DNA of 41,523 nucleotides from Planctomycetaceae bacterium (lineage in GTDB: Bacteria; Planctomycetota; Planctomycetia; Pirellulales; Thermoguttaceae): positions 1-41,523 of the forward strand of contig JAISZO010000384.1 in NCBI GenBank assembly GCA_031269105.1, given 5' to 3'. This document shows positions 7,053-15,615 of the stretch, one piece after another; the stretch's first letter is position 1, and each line of letters opens with the position of its first letter. The notes beneath the pieces are model-generated. The model was given only the letters and a program-made list of their open reading frames with translations. It was not told the DNA's origin and did not search any database. The translations under genes were made by a program, and so were the position numbers.

Positions 7053-9845
7053 TTATCTTATCGAAGAACCCGTTCCTCCTCTGCTGACCGACTTTGAACG
7101 AATGTAGTAATTTTCCGCTTCTTCTTTACGTCCGATTTTTTCGTACATCGCCGATAAATTTTCATAAGGAACCGCCAAGATTTTTTCCGGTATCAGTTTT
7201 TGTTCCACCGCTCGTTCCAATTTATCAATTCCATATTCTGAAATTTTCAAAGCGTATTCTTTTTCGTCAACATTCCAGTACGAAACGCCGATACTCGCGT
7301 AAATTTCTCCCAGCCGCGGTTGTTCATAATCGTCAAGACGCGACTCAACTTGCTGAAATAACGGAATTGCTTTCGTAAACCATCTGATTGCTCCGCTGTC
7401 GTTTGACAAGCCCGTCGCCTGAATTCTGCCCATTTGATAATAAATATTCGCGAGACGGTAAAGTTCGATAACGTCGTTACGATTGCGTATTCCGCGTTCC
7501 AAATACTCAATCGCTTTTTGTCCGTATTTCATCGCTTGTTTATAATTCTTGCGCGCTTCGTAAATCTGCTCGACATTACTATAACTTAAACCAAGTTCTT
7601 TTTCAATTTTTTGCGTCAATCCTTTATCATCCGCGTTTTGACCGATGATTTCCTCCGCGACAGATTCCGCCTCGCTAATGTACGGAAGAAAATCATCCGA
7701 TTCTGGACGTCCCATGTATGCGGAAATTGCCGTCGTCGCAACGTTTAGCAAACATTCTCTCGACATTTTTTCTTTAATGACGAGATCCATCGCAATTTCT
7801 TTGGCTCCGTCTAACCAATCTTTTAACACTTTTTCTTTACCGTCCCAGTTTCCCCACGAAATATCCATCACGGAAGAAAGATAAGCTCGCAATACAATCA
7901 TCTTCGCTTGCTGACGTAATGTTAAATTTTGCGAAGTCACAAGAGGTTCGAGCGTTTTAATCGCCTTTGTGTGATATTTACTTCCTGTGCCGCAATCTTG
8001 TAATTCGACGTCGTCGCGATAAAAATCTCCCATGAGACATTCCGCCAATCCTTTCACTTGCGGCGCATTATCGCAATAAGGAAGAATTTCATCAAGATAT
8101 TGCCTCGCCTCTTTCGTATGACCGGATTTTCCGATAATTTCCGCAAGAGTTACGTGATATTGCAAATCCTGATCGTTCAGTTTGACGGCAAAGATTGCTT
8201 CCCGTTGCGCTTCCGCCAATTGACCGTCCGCTAAAAACGCTTTGGCAAGAAGCCATCTGGCTCTGTGATTATTGCGGTCAAGCTGCACGGCAATTGTTAA
8301 ATCCCATTTTGCTTTGGAGTTGGAAATTGTCAAATAACGTTCGCCGCGAATAACAAACGGAATTGCGGTAATCGGTTCAATCGCAACGTTTGTTACCATC
8401 AAAGACGGTTCTCCCGGTTTTTCCGACGGCGTAAATTCAAACACAACCCCTTTTTCCGGGAATAATTGACCAAGAATGTTATTATTGTCGTCAGGAATCA
8501 AAATAGAACGAATCCCGCGCAATTCTTCTTTAAGTTGATCGCGAATCTGTTCCGCCGGGTACGGTTCGGAAAAACCAAGCATGAGAGAAAAAACTTTTTC
8601 CTGTTTCAACGTAACGTCAATCGCGGCAAGACCTTCGATGGCATATTGCCAAACTTCATACTCGCCGTTCGGCGTGATTTTAACCGGTTCTCCCATCGCT
8701 TCAAATAATTCCGATTTGGCGGAAGTACCGGGAATGATTCCGTTAAACGCTGCGCTTTGCATTGACGTCGCGTTAATTTCGTGCAGCAATTCTTCTTCCG
8801 ACAAATTGTCGGGACGCGGCTTCGGCGCGTGAGAATGTTGTTCGTGGTCATGGTCGTTCTGACGCGACACGGAACGCGCCGTAGTTATAGCGCGATGTTC
8901 TTTTTCATCTTGAGTTGCGCTTGCCAATGAAAATTCGTTTGAATTAACAATGCCGGGCGAAATTACCTCGCGATTCTCCTTCGTTTCCAACGCCAACGCT
9001 TCATTATTCGCAAGTTCGTTTTCTTTCTCGCCGCTTTCCGATTCCGCGTTCTCCGGCGTGTTTTGTTTTGGGGTTTCTATGGATTTCTCATTTGATTTCT
9101 CATTGAATTTTCGCAAAGGAATGGGTTTGTATTCCGGTAAAGACGCCTCGTCGTCCGGCGTTTTCTCCAATTTTGGAATCAATCCGCCTACGCCAACGAC
9201 TTCATTGGTTTCATGATTTGCTCCGGCAATGATTGGAGGAGCGACGTCCCGAAACGCATATTGCGTAACAAGAGCGTTGCGATTCGGTAAACGTCCCGCC
9301 GCGTTTTGAATCTTTGATTCCAAATTTTGATTTGTTTGCGTTTGAGTATTGGATAATAACGACGGCGAACTGTTGAGGCGTCGCGGCGAATTGACGCCGA
9401 GAGTACGTAAACGTTCATTCGGCGTCATTCCCGACGAGACATAAGACGGTTTTAACGGAACGGCGTCGGGAATAGGACGAGGAAAATATTTTGCAGAAGG
9501 ATTCGCTTGAGGAATATTGGAGCGTGAATTTTGTTCCGCAATATTTTTTTGCGTTGAACTCTGAAGAAGCGCCGGCGACTGCTGTTTAAAAAACGGGAAT
9601 GAAAACAACGATTTCGGTAGAAAAGCGTTGCGTGATTCCGTTTGTTTTGACGTTTCCGCTTCGATATTCGGTTGTTGAATAATGGATTGTTGAGCGGAAG
9701 AGAGCGGCGTAGATAATCGCGGCGCCGACAATTGCTGTTGCGGAAGTTCTTGAGCAACAAGCTCTTGTGCATATAACAGGACAAAAGTCAGTAAAAGCGG
9801 CGACGTCAAAATATTCGACCGCTTTGATATTGCGACTATCATCAT
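7053..9845 (-). CDS. Large exported protein with disordered N-terminus, BamE-like segment and TPR repeats
   Basis: The start is set at ATG 9845 because GGAG lies five bases upstream; a TTG at 9860 would add five residues. A signal peptide (SNILTSPLLLTFVLLYAQ) is followed by about 300 residues rich in Gln, Pro, Ser and Glu with a His-rich patch (DHDHEQHSH), probably disordered. Around residues 360-500 there is a folded region (IIPGTSAKSELFEAMGEP, then GEYEVWQYAIEG) that recalls the SmpA/BamE fold. The remainder is TPR-like: repeated Ala-Leu helical pairs such as ARWLLAKAFLADGQLAEAQR and NYKQAMKYGQKAIEYLERG. Such proteins usually act as periplasmic scaffolds; the partner is unknown. It is transcribed away from pheT. 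Confidence 0.8.
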   Translation of the reverse strand: MMIVAISKRSNILTSPLLLTFVLLYAQELVAQELPQQQLSAPRLSTPLSSAQQSIIQQPNIEAETSKQTESRNAFLPKSLFSFPFFKQQSPALLQSSTQKNIAEQNSRSNIPQANPSAKYFPRPIPDAVPLKPSYVSSGMTPNERLRTLGVNSPRRLNSSPSLLSNTQTQTNQNLESKIQNAAGRLPNRNALVTQYAFRDVAPPIIAGANHETNEVVGVGGLIPKLEKTPDDEASLPEYKPIPLRKFNEKSNEKSIETPKQNTPENAESESGEKENELANNEALALETKENREVISPGIVNSNEFSLASATQDEKEHRAITTARSVSRQNDHDHEQHSHAPKPRPDNLSEEELLHEINATSMQSAAFNGIIPGTSAKSELFEAMGEPVKITPNGEYEVWQYAIEGLAAIDVTLKQEKVFSLMLGFSEPYPAEQIRDQLKEELRGIRSILIPDDNNNILGQLFPEKGVVFEFTPSEKPGEPSLMVTNVAIEPITAIPFVIRGERYLTISNSKAKWDLTIAVQLDRNNHRARWLLAKAFLADGQLAEAQREAIFAVKLNDQDLQYHVTLAEIIGKSGHTKEARQYLDEILPYCDNAPQVKGLAECLMGDFYRDDVELQDCGTGSKYHTKAIKTLEPLVTSQNLTLRQQAKMIVLRAYLSSVMDISWGNWDGKEKVLKDWLDGAKEIAMDLVIKEKMSRECLLNVATTAISAYMGRPESDDFLPYISEAESVAEEIIGQNADDKGLTQKIEKELGLSYSNVEQIYEARKNYKQAMKYGQKAIEYLERGIRNRNDVIELYRLANIYYQMGRIQATGLSNDSGAIRWFTKAIPLFQQVESRLDDYEQPRLGEIYASIGVSYWNVDEKEYALKISEYGIDKLERAVEQKLIPEKILAVPYENLSAMYEKIGRKEEAENYYIRSKSVSRGGTGSSIR

Positions 9846-9926
9846 TTTTTCTCCAAGCAAGTATTTGAGTTACGGAAAGTAATCCGATTGACGTTTTGAT
9901 TTGGACTCGTGATAATAAAACGTCGA

Positions 9927-9956
9927 ATTTTAACGAAAAAATCTTTCGTTTGTCCA
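9927..9956 (-). promoter_or_regulatory. Possible promoter of the TPR gene with a palindrome in the spacer
   Basis: On the minus strand TGGACA and TAAAAT are 18 bases apart. The spacer is almost entirely a 7-bp inverted repeat, AACGAAA at 9932-9938 and TTTCGTT at 9944-9950, placed as a repressor site would be. Confidence 0.4.
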
Positions 9957-10072
9957 GAGCAATTTTTGCATTTTCGGAAATAATTTAGAGTATTTTTTTT
10001 CTGCGAAACAGAATTTAAAAAATAATCCCTCACGCCAACGTCGGCATCGCCTCTATCGCAAATTCTTCCGAT

Positions 10073-10081
10073 TGGTATAAT
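10073..10081 (+). promoter_or_regulatory. Extended -10 promoter element before pheT
   Basis: TGGTATAAT is a perfect extended -10 element, about 47 bases upstream of the pheT ATG. No good -35 box is seen, which is usual for extended -10 promoters. Confidence 0.45.
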
Positions 10082-10127
10082 AAATAGGCGTGTAATTTCT
10101 TACAAAAGCTTTGAAACAAGAATCATT

Positions 10128-12536
10128 ATGAATATTTCGCTTGATTGGATTTCGGATTTCGTGGACGTTTATGGGTTGGAACCCAAAGAAATCGCCAACC
10201 GCCTAACTCTTTCCACCGCCGAAGTGGAAGGCGTGGAAGTATTGCGGCGGTTTGTCGAAGGCGTTGTGGTCGGCGAAGTGACGGCGGCGGAAAAAATCAC
10301 GGACGCACGCGGCAAAACGCTGACCTTTTGCACGGTCGATTGCGGTAAAAAAAAATATACGACCGTTTGCGGCGCTCCGAATGCGCGGGTCGGACTGAAA
10401 GCCCCGTTCGCTCCGGCGGGAACAAATCTGGCGCATCACGTTGTCATTCAGGAATCGGAAATGGCGGGAAAGCCGTCGCAGGGGATTCTTTGCAGCGCAA
10501 GCGAACTCGGCATGAGTCAATGGCATGACGTCGTTTTTGAATGCCCTTTCTCGACCGAAAACGGGATTCCGTTTTCCGAACTCGTTCCGCCGACCGACGT
10601 TTTAATTGAAATCGACAACAAAAGTCTGACGCACCGTCCCGATCTTTGGGGGCATTACGGTTTTGCGCGGGAATTTTCCGCCGTGTTCAAACGTCCGCTC
10701 CGACCGTATCCGCAGCATGATCTGTCGCAGTACGATCAACTTCCCGCGTTTCCGATTACGCTGGAAGATCAGGAAAATTGCCCGTGTTATACCGCGATTT
10801 TATTCAAAATTTCGCAGGGAATCGTACCGTCGCCGATTATCATGCAACGCCGGTTACACGCGCTTGGTCAGCGGACATATAATCTGCTGGTGGATGCGAC
10901 GAATTACGTTAATCACGAACTCGGACAGCCGACTCACGCGTTTGACGGCGATCTTATTCAAGAAATCCGCGTCGCGCAAATGGAAAAGAACGCCCAATTT
11001 GAAACGCTCGACGGTCAGACTCGCGATTTGCTTGCGGAAGATTTGCTGATTTGGGACAGGGAAAAACCGGTCGCGTTGGCGGGAATTATGGGCGGATTGG
11101 CAACCGAAGTCACCGCGAAAACGAAAACCGTTTTATTGGAAAGCGCGAATTTCAAGTCGGGACGAATCCGCCGCACGGCGTCGCGTTTGGATTTGCGGAC
11201 AGACGCCTCGCAGCGATATGAAAAAAGTCAGCCGCCTTCCAATGTAAAAGTCGGAACGTCGCGGATTCTCGACTTGATTGAACTGTCGGGAGTCGCGTTT
11301 GAAGTCGCAAGCCGGTTCACGGTTGCCGGAAATCCGCACGACAATTGGCGAACCGTAACGCTCGCGCCGGAACGGCTCGAACAGCTTGCCGGAATTCGTC
11401 TGTCGCGGGAGACGATTCTCGAAATTCTCGCATCGCTTGGATTTCGCCCGACCTTTGAAAAGGACGGAACGCTCAAAGTCGAAACGCCGCCGTACCGAAG
11501 CGCGAAAGATATTTCCATTGCTCCCGATATTATTGAGGAGATTTTGCGGATTTACGGTTACGATAACATTCCGCCGATTATGCCGGAATCGCCGCTGCGT
11601 CCGCTGTATCGCGAGGAATATCTTGAATTGGAAATGCGGGCAAAGAAACTTCTTGCCGGAGCGCATCGGTTTTACGAAGTGCATAATTACGCTTGGTTGA
11701 ACGATCTATGGATTGAAAAAATCGGATTTGATCCGGGCGAAACGTTAACGTTGCGGAATCCCGCCGATCAATCGTGCAGCCGCTTGCGGACGACGCTGAT
11801 TCCGAATCTGCTGGCGTTGACGCCGCGCAACCGCACGCATCGGGACGCTTTTCGTCTGTTCGAGTTAGGCGTCGTTTATTTCCCAGACGGTAAGAATAAA
11901 ATTGAGCGGAAGGCGCTTTCCGGCGTCAGTTATCAACAGTCCGACGCTCCGACGCTTGAGGATCATTACCGCGAAATCAAAGGGGCGATTGAAGACCTCG
12001 GTGCGATTTTCGCCGACGCTCCGCTTCGTTTTGACGTCAAAGAAAACGCGAGCGCCGCAAAACTTCCGCCTTGGCAATTGCCGAAGCATTGGGCGGAAAT
12101 TTTGCAGGGAAACAATGTTGTCGGCGCGATGGGAGTGATTCCGAAACCGCTTCGTGAAATCATAACGCCGGAAGGCGGACAGATTGTCTGGTTTGAAATA
12201 GATTTCGGAAAGTTTCAAGGAAATTTGTATCCCGCGCCGAAATATACGGAACTCCCGCGTTTTCCCGGCTCATGGCAGGATTTTTCGATGGTTTGGAGCG
12301 TTGACTCCGGTTTCGCGGAACTCGAAAAGCGGCTTGACCGATTCGTGCATCCGCTTTTGCAAAAACGCGAATTTCTTGTTTCCTACAAAGGAAAGGGATT
12401 AGAAAAAGGGATGGCGAGTTATTCGTTTCGCTTTTTGATTGGCGCGGACGACCGCACGCTTTCCGGCGAAGAAATCGAGGCGTTTCACTCGGCGATGCTT
12501 GATCATTTAAAGCGGAACGAAATTGCGTTAAGATGA
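10128..12536 (+). CDS. pheT: Phenylalanyl-tRNA synthetase beta subunit
   Basis: The 802-residue length and layout fit PheT, which with PheS charges tRNA-Phe. The N-terminal MNISLDWISDFVD opening and an EMAP-like tRNA-binding OB domain (about residues 39-150, with TVCGAPNARVG) are present. The B3/B4 editing domain (NKSLTHRPDLWGHYG, then DATNYVNHELGQPTHAFD), B5, and catalytic-like region follow. The C-terminal FDX-ACB anticodon-binding domain begins near YTELPRFPGSWQDFSMV. No pheS gene lies next to it; the upstream neighbour is divergent and unrelated. The ribosome site is weak. Confidence 0.96.
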   Translation: MNISLDWISDFVDVYGLEPKEIANRLTLSTAEVEGVEVLRRFVEGVVVGEVTAAEKITDARGKTLTFCTVDCGKKKYTTVCGAPNARVGLKAPFAPAGTNLAHHVVIQESEMAGKPSQGILCSASELGMSQWHDVVFECPFSTENGIPFSELVPPTDVLIEIDNKSLTHRPDLWGHYGFAREFSAVFKRPLRPYPQHDLSQYDQLPAFPITLEDQENCPCYTAILFKISQGIVPSPIIMQRRLHALGQRTYNLLVDATNYVNHELGQPTHAFDGDLIQEIRVAQMEKNAQFETLDGQTRDLLAEDLLIWDREKPVALAGIMGGLATEVTAKTKTVLLESANFKSGRIRRTASRLDLRTDASQRYEKSQPPSNVKVGTSRILDLIELSGVAFEVASRFTVAGNPHDNWRTVTLAPERLEQLAGIRLSRETILEILASLGFRPTFEKDGTLKVETPPYRSAKDISIAPDIIEEILRIYGYDNIPPIMPESPLRPLYREEYLELEMRAKKLLAGAHRFYEVHNYAWLNDLWIEKIGFDPGETLTLRNPADQSCSRLRTTLIPNLLALTPRNRTHRDAFRLFELGVVYFPDGKNKIERKALSGVSYQQSDAPTLEDHYREIKGAIEDLGAIFADAPLRFDVKENASAAKLPPWQLPKHWAEILQGNNVVGAMGVIPKPLREIITPEGGQIVWFEIDFGKFQGNLYPAPKYTELPRFPGSWQDFSMVWSVDSGFAELEKRLDRFVHPLLQKREFLVSYKGKGLEKGMASYSFRFLIGADDRTLSGEEIEAFHSAMLDHLKRNEIALR

Positions 12537-12592
12537 AGAGGGTTAAAAGTGAAAAATCGGGCAAGCGGAATATATCGAAGGTTCCAGACGCC

Positions 12593-12676
12593 AGGTTTCA
12601 GTAGCCAGTATTTGTTTTCAACACGCGAAAGTATGGCAAACCAACGCTGGCGCCTGTTTCCTGGACACTGAAACCT
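12593..12676. repeat. Inverted repeat downstream of pheT
   Basis: AGGTTTCAGT at 12593-12602 is repeated as its exact complement ACTGAAACCT at 12667-12676. The similarity continues inward (CCAG on both arms), with related GCCAG/CTGGC words between them. There is no U tract, so it is not a clear terminator. It opens a 713-bp stretch (12537-13249) between convergent pheT and the dehydrogenase gene that has no convincing gene. Confidence 0.5.
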
Positions 12677-12893
12677 TCCTAAACAAATTCTCCTCCGTGT
12701 GGGCAAAAGTATCTACACATTTTTTTTTCCAATTGCGGGAATCCCCCCAAACCGCTCTTTTCTGGCGGGGGAAAATTTGTTGAAATTCGCTGTAGGGCGT
12801 TTCGAACAACCGCATTTTTTCTTGCAATCCTCATTTTCTCCGATGGATTCGGGGGGAATATTTCCTTTGCGTCATGCACAAATCTTTTGAGTC

Positions 12894-13058
12894 ATGAAAA
12901 AATCATTGACGCCCGTTTGTTTTTTCTTAATTTTCGGTCTTTATGCTTCCGTCTTCCTCTTATCCCCTAACTTTCCCAGATTCAATAAATTTACAGTTAT
13001 CCGGTACGCCGGGAGAGTTATCCGGGAGACCGGAAAAGTTGCCCGGCGAATCGTATAA
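12894..13058 (+). CDS. Possible small membrane peptide (54 codons), doubtful
   Basis: An ATG at 12894 opens a short frame with a lysine-led hydrophobic N-terminus (MKKSLTPVCFFLIFGLYASV) like a signal or membrane segment. It stops at 13056-13058, inside the 21-bp tandem repeat. There is no clear ribosome site. An overlapping frame (12943-13119) reads the same repeat as Leu-Ser-Gly-x-Pro heptapeptides. Either may be chance or a decayed gene. Confidence 0.15.
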   Translation: MKKSLTPVCFFLIFGLYASVFLLSPNFPRFNKFTVIRYAGRVIRETGKVARRIV

Positions 13059-13120
13059 GTTCGACGGAGGTAAGCGGAAGTTTCGCGAGAAACGCCGAAA
13101 ATTCCGACGAATTTGCTGAA
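12995..13120. repeat. Degenerate 21-bp tandem repeat, six units
   Basis: Units start at 12995, 13016, 13037, 13058, 13079 and 13100, each opening with AGTT or a close variant. The first two are nearly identical (AGTTATCCGG...), and similarity fades to the right. A 21-base period equals seven codons. Confidence 0.55.
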
Positions 13121-13249
13121 CATTGCGGCGGACAGATTATAAAGCGCCTTGAGAAGGAGAATTTTGAACAGGAACACGGCGTCGCACGGACGGCGCCCGC
13201 CCTTCGGACTCGGCTGGGGAGCGCCGTTTCGAATGCGAGAGGTTGCCAA

Positions 13250-14443
13250 TTAAATTTCGTCCGCGTCGGGAAAGATTTCAACAAATGGAAGTCCCCATTG
13301 AGCAACGAGTTCCAAAAACGGATCGGGATCGAATTGTTCCATATTGAACACGCCCGCGCCGCGCCAGATTCCTTTGAGAATCATCGCCGCGCCGACCGCC
13401 GCCGGAACGCCGGTCGTGTAACTGACCGCCTGAGCGCCCGTTTCTTTGTAGCATTTTTGATGGTCGCAGATATTGTAAATGTAATACGTCCGTTTTTTGC
13501 CGCTTTTTTCGCCGCGTATCCAACAGCCGATACACGTTTTGCCAATAGTCCGCGCGCCAAGCGACGCCGGATCGGGAAGCAATGATTTGAGAAATTGCAG
13601 CGGAATAATTTCTTTTCCTTCATAAACCACCGGATCAATCCGCGTCATGCCGACGTTTTCCAGCGCTTTCAAATGCGTGAGATACGATTGCCCAAACGTC
13701 ATCCAAAAACGCATTCGCCACACTTCAGGGAAATGTTTCGTCAGCGATTCCATTTCCTCATGATAAAGAAGGTAAATATCTTTTTCACCAATGCTGTCGG
13801 GAAAATCAAACTGTTTTTTGACTGAAAGCGGTTCCGTTTCGCGCCAGTTTCCCTCCTCAAAAAAACGTCCTTTCGCAGAAACTTCGCGGATATTAATTTC
13901 CGGGTTGAAATTCGTCGCAAACGGATAACCGTGATCTCCCGCGTTACAATCGATAATATCAACCGTTTCCATCCGATCAAAATGATGTTTTTTCGCCCGC
14001 GCGACATAAACATTCGTCACGCCCGGATCAAAACCGGAACCGAGCAACGCCGTCAATCCCGCTTTTTTAAAACGGTCATGATAAGCCCATTGCGGAGCGT
14101 AACAAAATTTCGCTTCGTCGGGATGTTCATAATTTGCAGTGTCGAGATAATGAACGCCCGTTTCGAGACACGCATCCATAATTGTCAAATCCTGATACGG
14201 CAGCGCAAGATTCAATACCAGATTCGGGCGAACGTCTTGAATGAGCGCAACAAGTTCCGGCGTTTTGTCGGCGTCTACGACTTCCGTGCGAATTTCGCGC
14301 GGCAACCTCCGCGCAATTGCGTCGCACTTTGATTTGGTGCGGCTAGCTAAAGTGATTTCGCCAAAAACGTCGGAATTTTGAACGCATTTAAATGTCGCAA
14401 CTCTGCCGACGCCGCCAGCTCCGATAATCAGAACACGATTCAT
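13250..14443 (-). CDS. Saccharopine dehydrogenase family enzyme, probably carboxynorspermidine dehydrogenase
   Basis: The 397 residues start with a Rossmann nucleotide-binding motif (MNRVLIIGAGGVGRVA). They continue with family features: DACLETGVHYLDTANYE, LLGSGFDPGVTNVYVARA, and a C-terminal SYTTGVPAAVGAAMIL segment. The length and pattern fit the short bacterial Lys1-like group, which includes carboxynorspermidine dehydrogenase. That enzyme reductively condenses aspartate semialdehyde with a diamine in the alternative spermidine pathway. Saccharopine reductase activity cannot be excluded. No NspC-like decarboxylase is nearby. ATG 14443 is chosen over the long upstream extension because GGAGAG lies just before it and the Rossmann motif begins there. 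Confidence 0.87.
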   Translation of the reverse strand: MNRVLIIGAGGVGRVATFKCVQNSDVFGEITLASRTKSKCDAIARRLPREIRTEVVDADKTPELVALIQDVRPNLVLNLALPYQDLTIMDACLETGVHYLDTANYEHPDEAKFCYAPQWAYHDRFKKAGLTALLGSGFDPGVTNVYVARAKKHHFDRMETVDIIDCNAGDHGYPFATNFNPEINIREVSAKGRFFEEGNWRETEPLSVKKQFDFPDSIGEKDIYLLYHEEMESLTKHFPEVWRMRFWMTFGQSYLTHLKALENVGMTRIDPVVYEGKEIIPLQFLKSLLPDPASLGARTIGKTCIGCWIRGEKSGKKRTYYIYNICDHQKCYKETGAQAVSYTTGVPAAVGAAMILKGIWRGAGVFNMEQFDPDPFLELVAQWGLPFVEIFPDADEI

Positions 14444-14668
14444 TGTCTCTCCTTCGACCACTTCAAAAGGACAGATACCGAACAACCCCGGAAATTGCCG
14501 GGTCAAAAAACCACACTCTTTTCCCCGAACAAAAATCGGGAAGCAGAAAAAAGAAGCATTTTTTGCGCCGTCCGATCGCGAGAACCTTTCATTTTCTCCG
14601 TCGGGCGACAATCGTTTGCGTATTTGCTGTGACCGAAAAAGTCAGTGAACGCAGTAAAATTGATTGAC

Positions 14669-14742
14669 AATTCTACAACAGAACATTCTTTCGCTGTTGG
14701 TAGAATCGCCGTTTCAAAAATGTTGAAAACCTATTCTACCAC
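14669..14742. promoter_or_regulatory. Three copies of an ATTCTAC motif, possible operator
   Basis: ATTCTACAAC (from 14670), its inverted form GTTGGTAGAAT (14696-14706) and ATTCTACCAC (14733-14742) lie within 75 bases. The last two form a 9-bp inverted repeat (TGGTAGAAT/ATTCTACCA). The cluster is about 230-300 bases upstream of the dehydrogenase start, and no matching promoter is clear. Confidence 0.3.
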
Positions 14743-14977
14743 AAATTTTTTACAGAAAAAGTCCCCGTAGAAAAATTTTAATCGCTATGCGCAGTAAATA
14801 GATTCGGCGGAAATGTTGCAAAATAGAAATAGATAAAAATCCGCAAAACAAAAAAACCGTGACATTCAATCATTTATGATAATAGCGTAAAAAAGAGAGA
14901 ATTTCCGTCGCTTTATAAACTTTTTTGAAAAAACGAGAAAATTCATCTTGACGAAAATGGGATTTTTTCATATCCTT

Positions 14978-14983
14978 TATAAT
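14978..14983 (+). promoter_or_regulatory. Perfect -10 box before a possible small gene
   Basis: TATAAT is followed 11 bases later by AAGGA and then the ATG at 15005. A TTGACG lies upstream but 24 bases away, too far for a normal promoter. Confidence 0.3.
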
Positions 14984-15004
14984 ATCTGGCACGCAAGGAT
15001 GATA

Positions 15005-15310
15005 ATGTGTCGCTTTTCGGACCCTGCATTTGGATATGCAAAACGGCGTTGGCGTTTTTATTTTCCTGATGAAGATTCTTGTCGTTGTTATGTATTGTCT
15101 GCGGTCCGCGGAGTGTTTTCCGATGACAGGATGTTCATTGGGACGCTTCGTCAATTTTTGTTTTTCTTGATAAGTCGTCAAGTAATGTTGCGTTCAGCGA
15201 CGCGAGAAAAATTTGTCGACTTTTCGTGCGGTAACGGCTTACAATTCATGATTTTGACGTTTCTGAATCGTAACGTGGTTGTTTGGTATTTTGGAAACAT
15301 AAGTTATTGA
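15005..15310 (+). CDS. Possible small hypothetical protein (101 aa)
   Basis: No family is recognised. The frame is rich in Phe, Arg and Cys (MCRFSDPAFGYAKRRWRFYF). What supports it is context: a TATAAT box, AAGGA five bases before the ATG at 15005, and a terminator-like hairpin 27 bases after the stop. It could be a standalone small gene, or the segment could be a noncoding transcript. The frame extends upstream to a TTG at 14948. Apart from this, 14444-15615 holds only the ATTCTAC motif cluster, AT-rich sequence and the terminator. Confidence 0.3.
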   Translation: MCRFSDPAFGYAKRRWRFYFPDEDSCRCYVLSAVRGVFSDDRMFIGTLRQFLFFLISRQVMLRSATREKFVDFSCGNGLQFMILTFLNRNVVVWYFGNISY

Positions 15311-15336
15311 ATAGGTCAATCGCAACCTTTTTTCCG

Positions 15337-15397
15337 CTCCCGGATTTTATTACGATTCCTAGCCCACCCCCTTGGGAGAATCTACCGGGAGTTTTTT
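15337..15397 (+). terminator. Terminator-like hairpin with T6 tail
   Basis: CTCCCGG at 15337-15343 pairs with CCGGGAG at 15385-15391, directly followed by six T residues. A CCCA/TGGG sub-stem fits in the loop. It would end a plus-strand transcript. Confidence 0.5.
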
Positions 15398-15615
15398 ATT
15401 TCTTGAGAAAAATATATTTCTGACGATTTTTAATATGTTGTAGATATTTTGAATTTCGGTTTTTATGCAAGACAGAATTCGTTCCTTTCGGGATTGTTGA
15501 GAATATTCCATCAAAATTAAAAACCAAAATTCAAAAGGTCTTCGGTCTATTTATAAAAACTGATCCCGACAATAAAATCATGCGCATGAATCAATAAAAT
15601 TTCGCTTCTATATTT

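Noticed and set aside
14870-15181. A 103-codon minus-strand frame opposite the possible small gene
   Set aside because: No promoter or ribosome site; the plus-strand frame has better context.
15005-15397. tmRNA, RNase P RNA or SRP RNA as the content of the empty stretch
   Set aside because: None of the conserved words of these RNAs was found on reading through it.
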